DNA of 64,000 nucleotides from Anaerohalosphaera lusitana (lineage in GTDB: Bacteria > Planctomycetota > Phycisphaerae > Sedimentisphaerales > Anaerohalosphaeraceae): assembly GCF_002007645.1 (NCBI RefSeq), contig NZ_CP019791.1, positions 1,302,001 through 1,366,000 on the forward strand, read 5' to 3'. Below the pieces are notes generated by a model. It did no database searches. It saw only the letters and a program-made list of their open reading frames with translations, and was not told where the DNA came from. The position numbers and the translations under genes are program-made. Below are positions 59,695 through 64,000 of this stretch, piece by piece. Numbering within the stretch: position 1 is the first letter of the stretch; each line of letters opens with the position of its first letter.

Positions 59695-60951
59695 ATGGCT
59701 AAAGCGAAGAAGAATCACAATCTTCCGGGGGCAATCTACAAGAACGGCAATCGCTGGTGGTGGAAGGTTCAACTGCCTGGCGAGGACAAGTTGAGGTCGC
59801 GGCCTTTAAAGCCGTTCGGGTCTTCACTAGCGACTAAGGACCATTGTGTGGCTGTGGAATGCGCGAAGGTGCTGATGGCCAAGGCTGTCTTCGAATCACA
59901 ACAGGATCCAGAAGAACGGATCGAGAATATTGCCGAGCTCTGCAAGGCCTATATGGCTCATGCACGGGAATATTACAAGAAGGCAGACGGCAGTCCCGGC
60001 AAGGAAGTAAAGCAGATCGAGTACTCAATCAAGCCCCTTGTTAACCGTTTCGGCAATCTGTCAATTGATGAGTTTGGTCCGTTGAAGCTGGTGGAAGTTC
60101 GTGAGCAGATGATAGGACGAGGGTGGTGCCGGAATCTCATTAACCAGCGGGTGGGCAGACTCAAGCGAATGTTTAAGTGGGCCGTTAGTCGGGAGATCGC
60201 ATCTTCGGTACTGTATAATTCTCTGGCGACAGTTGAGGGATTGAGGAAGGGCAGGACGGCCGCCAAGGAGAGCAGGCCAATCAAGCCTGTCAGCGAGGAT
60301 CATGTTCACAAGAGCCTGCCTTACATGACCAAAGTTGTTGCAAATATGGTCGAACTTCAGTTGTTGACGGGGATGCGTCCTGGGGAGCTTGTAATCATGA
60401 GACCCTGTGACATCGAAAAGAGTGAGGATATTTGGCATTACTGTCCGGAAAGGCATAAGAATGATTATCGCGGCTTCAAGCGAATAATTTCTATAGGACC
60501 GCGTGGACAGGAAATACTGAGACCATACCTGCTTAGATCGCCGGAGGCTTATTGTTTTTCACCAGCAGAATCGGAAAGGCAAAGGTTGTCTAAATTGCAT
60601 CAAGAGCGAAAAACGCCGCCTGGTTATGGTAACAGGCCAGGCAGTAATCGCAGGCCGGAGCCGAAGAGAAAGCCCGGTGAGTGTTTCACCAGCGGAACTT
60701 ATGGCAATTCGGTTAGAAAGGCTGTTAAGGCGGCCAGGCGCGACGTAGAAAAGCGGGGCGGTGATCCGGACAAAGAGCTTCCCAAGTGGACGCCGTATCA
60801 GCTACGCCATACCGCGGCGACAAAGGCTCGCAAGCTTTTCAACTATGAGACTGCTGGTGCGTTGCTGGGTCATTCTAATATGAGTGCAACTCAGATCTAT
60901 GCCGAGCGGAATCAGGGGCTGGCGGATATGGCGGCTCAGAAGTTTGGCTGA
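59695..60951 (+). CDS. int: Tyrosine-type site-specific integrase
   Basis: The protein has about 418 residues, with an N-terminal Arm/SAM-like DNA-binding region and a C-terminal catalytic domain. Catalytic residues are Arg in LLTGMRPGELV, His-x2-Arg in QLRHTAATKAR, His in LLGHSN and the nucleophile Tyr in QIYAER. AAGGAG precedes ATG 59695; the longer open frame reaches back to 59623 without a site. It lies beside tRNA-Phe and faces away from it, the usual layout of an element integrated at a tRNA gene. Confidence 0.92.
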   Translation: MAKAKKNHNLPGAIYKNGNRWWWKVQLPGEDKLRSRPLKPFGSSLATKDHCVAVECAKVLMAKAVFESQQDPEERIENIAELCKAYMAHAREYYKKADGSPGKEVKQIEYSIKPLVNRFGNLSIDEFGPLKLVEVREQMIGRGWCRNLINQRVGRLKRMFKWAVSREIASSVLYNSLATVEGLRKGRTAAKESRPIKPVSEDHVHKSLPYMTKVVANMVELQLLTGMRPGELVIMRPCDIEKSEDIWHYCPERHKNDYRGFKRIISIGPRGQEILRPYLLRSPEAYCFSPAESERQRLSKLHQERKTPPGYGNRPGSNRRPEPKRKPGECFTSGTYGNSVRKAVKAARRDVEKRGGDPDKELPKWTPYQLRHTAATKARKLFNYETAGALLGHSNMSATQIYAERNQGLADMAAQKFG

Positions 60952-61792
60952 TATTCGATTTTCAGTAGAATCAAGAACTGAAAAGATGTGACCGGATACT
61001 GCGCTTTGATGTTATCTAAGCTTACTCACATTTTTGAGGGCGGCCTTAAGCTTCTATGTCTTTTTTGAACTGGATGCAAAAAGAAATTCACTGAGGTAAA
61101 TGCAGGGGTATTACTGGGGCAGAGGTTAAGCCGGCAAGGTGTGGACACGATTCTATTAACCGGCAAATGGATAAGCAGGAAATATCCGAAGTTCGATTCA
61201 TTGGTTGATTGTGCCTGATTGTCCATACCTCGTCCATGCCTGTCCACACATTAGGTATGGACAGAAAATCAGGAGTTGAAGTATTACCAGCCATGTTTTT
61301 TGTTTGTCGTCCATACCGTCCATGCTTTCTTGCAATAAAACGGCATAGAATAGTAAAGATCACAAGAGGGGTGTAAATATGTGTGTATATAATAACAAAG
61401 GGAAAAAGGTATGGACAGTGTGTCCGGTCCGGTCAGGGCTCGGGAGTGGCACTAAGGTGGTGACGCTTGGAGACGTTACCTGTGTGTTTTGATGTGAGAT
61501 TAGGCCCAGATTTCGCACAAGGTTGTTTTTCGGCCGTTTTGTCACCACCTTGTCACAGCCTGTCACAACGTTTAGTGGTGACGTGAAAATGGCCTTTTGG
61601 GTGGTATCAGGAGTGCTTCCATCCCTCTGTCACCACTGTCACCAGGTTCAAGTTATAAAATAGCATACGAAGAGAAATGTTACTAAAGGGCGTGGTGTAT
61701 GTGTGTATAAAAAAACAATAGGGCAAAGGTGGTGACACGGTGACACTGGTGACAGGCTGCGAGATGGCGAATCGGTAGAAATTGAGTCAGGG
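60952..61792. repeat. Non-coding region with two clusters of inverted repeats
   Basis: Cluster 1 (61,221-61,425) has GTCCATACC or its reverse complement GGTATGGAC at 61221, 61254, 61309 and 61408, with variants (GTCCATGCC) at 61232 and 61318. Cluster 2 (61,456-61,754) has about ten copies of GGTGAC/GTCACC-type words, such as GGTGGTGAC at 61456, GTCACCACC at 61541 and GGTGGTGAC near 61729. Two diverged copies of an A+T-rich module (ATGTGTGTATA...AACAA...GGG.AAA.GGT) lie at 61379 and 61699. There is no gene that I would support. Confidence 0.65.
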
Positions 61793-62101
61793 TTGTCCTT
61801 TGGACCTGTAAATGCTGTTTACTGCGAATCTGTGTCTTTGGGATTATCTGCGTTTATTGATTTTGTCAGGTCCGCAGAGGACCAGTGTGTGTTGTGGCTT
61901 GAGGCAGCTTATGGCTGCAGGACTTGGTCTCACCACATGTATCTATTCTTTTTTGGAGATACGCTTAATGACTTGCAGGCTTTTTTCGTGCCGGTTACAG
62001 ATGAGTCTATGACTAATGAGGTGAGACACATTAGCCAGGTACTGTCGGGTGTTATCAAGCAAATTACCAACGGGCATTCAAACATAAGGACACATGTATG
62101 A
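61793..62101 (+). CDS. Small hypothetical protein upstream of the replication initiator
   Basis: The 102-residue product (TTG start at 61793) has no family that I recognise. Its stop overlaps the ATG of the next gene in ATGA, which suggests that it is translated and coupled to the replication gene. The start codon is uncertain. Confidence 0.5.
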   Translation: MSFGPVNAVYCESVSLGLSAFIDFVRSAEDQCVLWLEAAYGCRTWSHHMYLFFFGDTLNDLQAFFVPVTDESMTNEVRHISQVLSGVIKQITNGHSNIRTHV

Positions 62102-62994
62102 ACAAAGTAGATCATATACGAATTCCTGCACAAGTTTTTAAACTGCCATTAAAGGGCTTGTGCGAAACTTGCATTATGGGCCTTGTCTACAGCTTCAAAA
62201 AGGACGGATTGCGACTATCGAATGCACAGATGGCACGGCTGCTGAATACAAGTTGCAGGACGGTCGAAAGAGCGGTTTCTAAACTGCGAAAACGTGGTCT
62301 TATCGAAAACAAAAATGACGTGCAAGCTGTTCGTTGCCTGGTTGCGGTTACCGACATAGAGTCAATGGAGCTACCGACATCAGGTGCCGACACGAAGTCG
62401 GGGGTCCCGACTTTAAGCACCGACGACATGCCGGGAGGTACCGACGTAGTGGTCGGTCAGGCACCGACATCAAGCACCGACACAGCGTCGGGGGTACCGA
62501 CGTGCAGAGGGGTAAATACCGACGTACATGTCGACCATAAAGAAGAAAGAATAGAAGAAGAAGAGGAAGAGTGCTCTTCGGGGGTTCGGCCGGTGGAGTT
62601 TATGGACTACTGGAATGCCAAGGACAACCTCCCCAGAATCAGGGCTTTCTCAGACCAGAGGCGAAGCAAATTCAAGGCTCGGATGGCGGAAGGATTGTTC
62701 GCCGAAAACTGGCAAGAGTTGATAGACATGGTTTCCGGATCATCGTTCCTCACAGGCAAAAACGATCGGAACTGGAGAGCCGATATTGACTGGCTTCTGA
62801 AGAACTCGACCAATTACGCCAAGGTACTGGAAGGAAAGTACAACAACCGTAATGCACAGACTAAACCCTCAGACAGCAAAGACAAGAACATTCCATTCAC
62901 ACCGGAGCAGGAAGCGGAATTCCTTGCAAAGCATACTCGTAAAATCTCAGAGGCCGAAGCTGACAAGCTGTTTCGGGAGATCGGGCTGACATGA
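62098..62994 (+). CDS. Phage/plasmid-type replication initiator-like protein with internal iteron-like repeats
   Basis: The 298-residue protein has an N-terminal winged helix-turn-helix (LRLSNAQMARLLNTSCRTVE, then RAVSKLRKRGLIENK), a low-complexity middle (about 92-165) and a C-terminal region. The C-terminal region contains FMDYWNAKDNLPRIR, then SGSSFLTGKNDRNWRADIDW and YAKVLEGKYNN, which resembles the C-terminal part of phage replisome organisers. The middle is encoded by repeats of CCGAC (ten direct copies, 62351-62523). This layout parallels the lambda O protein, whose gene contains the origin. Replication function is inferred. Confidence 0.65.
   Translation: MNKVDHIRIPAQVFKLPLKGLCETCIMGLVYSFKKDGLRLSNAQMARLLNTSCRTVERAVSKLRKRGLIENKNDVQAVRCLVAVTDIESMELPTSGADTKSGVPTLSTDDMPGGTDVVVGQAPTSSTDTASGVPTCRGVNTDVHVDHKEERIEEEEEECSSGVRPVEFMDYWNAKDNLPRIRAFSDQRRSKFKARMAEGLFAENWQELIDMVSGSSFLTGKNDRNWRADIDWLLKNSTNYAKVLEGKYNNRNAQTKPSDSKDKNIPFTPEQEAEFLAKHTRKISEAEADKLFREIGLT
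62371..62523 (+). repeat. Iteron-like CCGAC repeats inside the replication gene (possible origin)
   Basis: Direct copies of (T/C)ACCGAC(A/G) type words start at CCGAC positions 62374, 62387, 62407, 62420, 62441, 62464, 62477, 62497 and 62519, with another at 62351. A block of three (62374, 62387, 62407) recurs exactly 90 bases later (62464, 62477, 62497). The protein repeats PTSGADTKSGVPT and PTSSTDTASGVPT. Confidence 0.7.
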
Positions 62995-63051
62995 GCGTAA
63001 TCGAGCAAAGGAAGACAGATGTCTTGATGAATTCTGGCAGTTGAACGAAGG

Positions 63052-63810
63052 CTAAAGCGGCGAACTGCATGAGTCGATGCGTTGTATGATCCGCTGAACG
63101 GTGCTGTGATGCCAATTGGTCTTGTCGCGGCAGTTAATGCCAGCTTCCTGCAGTTCTCGGCAAATAGCACGCAGTGACAGGCCTGATTCTTTCATTGCGA
63201 TGATCTGCTGGATGACCTGCTGTTCTGTTTCGTGTTCGATCAGTCGGCCGGGGTTGAGCGGATCGACTGTGAAACCATATGGCGGGTGTTTGCTCATGCG
63301 TTTGCCGTTGGCCTGGTGGCGAAGCATGGCAGCTTTGGTGCGGGCGGCTATTACCTTGCGTTCGTACTCTGCCAGGGTTTGGAGAATCTTGCGGATCAGC
63401 CAGTCTTCATCGTTGTCCGACCATGTACCCTCACCTGATATGCTGACGATCGATGCGCCTTTCTTTTTGACTGTGCGTTCGATAATGTCGCTGAGGTAAA
63501 CGCTGCGGGCCAAGCGGTCCAGGCGATAGACCACAAGGCAGTGACCACGTTTGAGAGCATCCATTGCAGACCACAGGCCAGGTCGATCTTCGTCTGATCC
63601 TGAGAGGGCTTTGTCGTTGAATTTTGCTACGATTTCAAGGTTGTTGTTGATGCAGTAGTCAGTGCAAAGGTCGAACTGGGTTTCGATGGACTCACACTGA
63701 TCTGCGTTTCGCCTGGGTGAGAATCTGGCATAGAGAATTGCCTTGCGAGTTGATTGGGATGGTTGGCTGATCATGCCTGTAAGTGTATCAGAATGCATCG
63801 AGAGCGGCAA
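63052..63810 (-). CDS. Serine recombinase (resolvase/invertase family)
   Basis: The 252-residue protein has the catalytic domain with the nucleophilic Ser in ILYARFSPRR and the arginines in VVYRLDRLARSVYL. A recombinase-type middle (HPPYGFTVDPLNPGRLIEHE) and a helix-turn-helix end (LSLRAICRELQEAGINCRDK) follow. It is longer than simple resolvases and shorter than large serine integrases. It may resolve multimers of the element or invert DNA. The first ATG is uncertain; ATG 63774 (MISQPSQSTRK) is an alternative. Confidence 0.88.
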   Translation of the reverse strand: MPLSMHSDTLTGMISQPSQSTRKAILYARFSPRRNADQCESIETQFDLCTDYCINNNLEIVAKFNDKALSGSDEDRPGLWSAMDALKRGHCLVVYRLDRLARSVYLSDIIERTVKKKGASIVSISGEGTWSDNDEDWLIRKILQTLAEYERKVIAARTKAAMLRHQANGKRMSKHPPYGFTVDPLNPGRLIEHETEQQVIQQIIAMKESGLSLRAICRELQEAGINCRDKTNWHHSTVQRIIQRIDSCSSPL

Positions 63811-64000
63811 TAGCTAAAAGGTAAATTCACGATCTTTTTATGCTTAGCTGTTATGGCCATGTCTTGTGATAACTCAAGTCGGCGGGTTGCTGGCTCACGC
63901 GCGCGAGGCGATGACGGATTGAATTTGGTCTTTCGGTCGGCCGATCAGATCGTTTTGGCGTGGTGGGTTCCCATCACACCAGCTGTTGGCCGCTGTTGTC
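63811..64000. other. Right edge, nothing recognised
   Basis: This stretch upstream of the serine recombinase contains no repeat of the tRNA-Phe 3' end that I can see, so the right end of the integrated element is outside the window. Confidence 0.5.

Noticed and set aside
61360-61566. Short open frames in the repeat clusters of the integrated element
   Set aside because: They read through inverted repeats in both directions, have no ribosome sites and show no conserved features.

Overview
The window looks like chromosomal DNA from a Planctomycetota bacterium, probably of the Phycisphaerae/Sedimentisphaerales type. This is inferred from gene content, not from a marker gene. The supporting genes are a V-type ATPase operon, a giant secreted beta-helix protein ending in a dockerin-like module, a PEP-CTERM protein, a prepilin-like protein with the planctomycete N-terminal motif, an M60-type metallopeptidase, and many short palindromic intergenic repeats.

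Layout. 1-1.2 kb (minus) holds envelope sugar genes (a partial glycosyltransferase family 9 gene and a Kdo/WaaP-type kinase). 1.36-2.9 kb (plus) holds a Nudix hydrolase and a cytidylate-kinase-like protein. 3.1-12.3 kb is a complete nine-gene V-type ATPase operon in the same order as the sodium ATPase operon of Enterococcus hirae (F-I-K-E-C-G-A-B-D) and ends in a clear terminator. 12.4-20.4 kb holds a membrane/TPR protein, rsgA and a 1426-residue secreted beta-helix protein. 20.4-33 kb is a mobile-element zone: two nearly identical IS110 copies, two IS630 copies in tandem, truncated host genes, a MATE transporter, and then monomeric isocitrate dehydrogenase. 33-40.3 kb (plus) holds a PhoD-like phosphatase, a DUF3299-like protein, an ArsP/SO_0444-type permease, a prepilin-like protein and an M60-like peptidase. 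40.3-42.2 kb is dense in dispersed repeats. 42.4-44.5 kb is an A+T-rich two-gene island encoding an ABC-type ATPase and a DUF4435/TOPRIM protein, which resembles the anti-phage system PARIS. 45-50 kb holds a radical SAM protein, a response regulator, a LuxR-type regulator next to a PEP-CTERM protein, a DUF438/hemerythrin protein and a LapA-like protein. 50-57 kb holds an AsmA-like protein, a phospholipid operon (ynbA-like, cdsA-like, plsC-like) and pyruvate phosphate dikinase. 57-59.3 kb holds a cysteine-hydrolase-fold protein without its cysteine, trmB and a small hypothetical gene. From a tRNA-Phe gene at 59.5 kb to the right edge lies an integrated element with a tyrosine integrase, two clusters of inverted repeats, a replication-initiator-like protein with iteron-like repeats inside its gene, and a serine recombinase.

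The strongest unusual signals are four. First, one IS110 copy sits inside a dispersed repeat whose uninterrupted form occurs elsewhere in the window, so its ends, CT/AG core and target can be read directly; its 5' non-coding end carries guide-like matches to both target and donor, as expected of a bridge RNA. Second, joining the IS110 ends would create a TTGATT-17-TATAAT promoter. Third, there is a PARIS-like defence pair. Fourth, iteron-like repeats lie within the replication-initiator gene of the tRNA-linked element, as in phage lambda gene O. The plus strand also switches abruptly from C-rich to G-rich near 28.94 kb.
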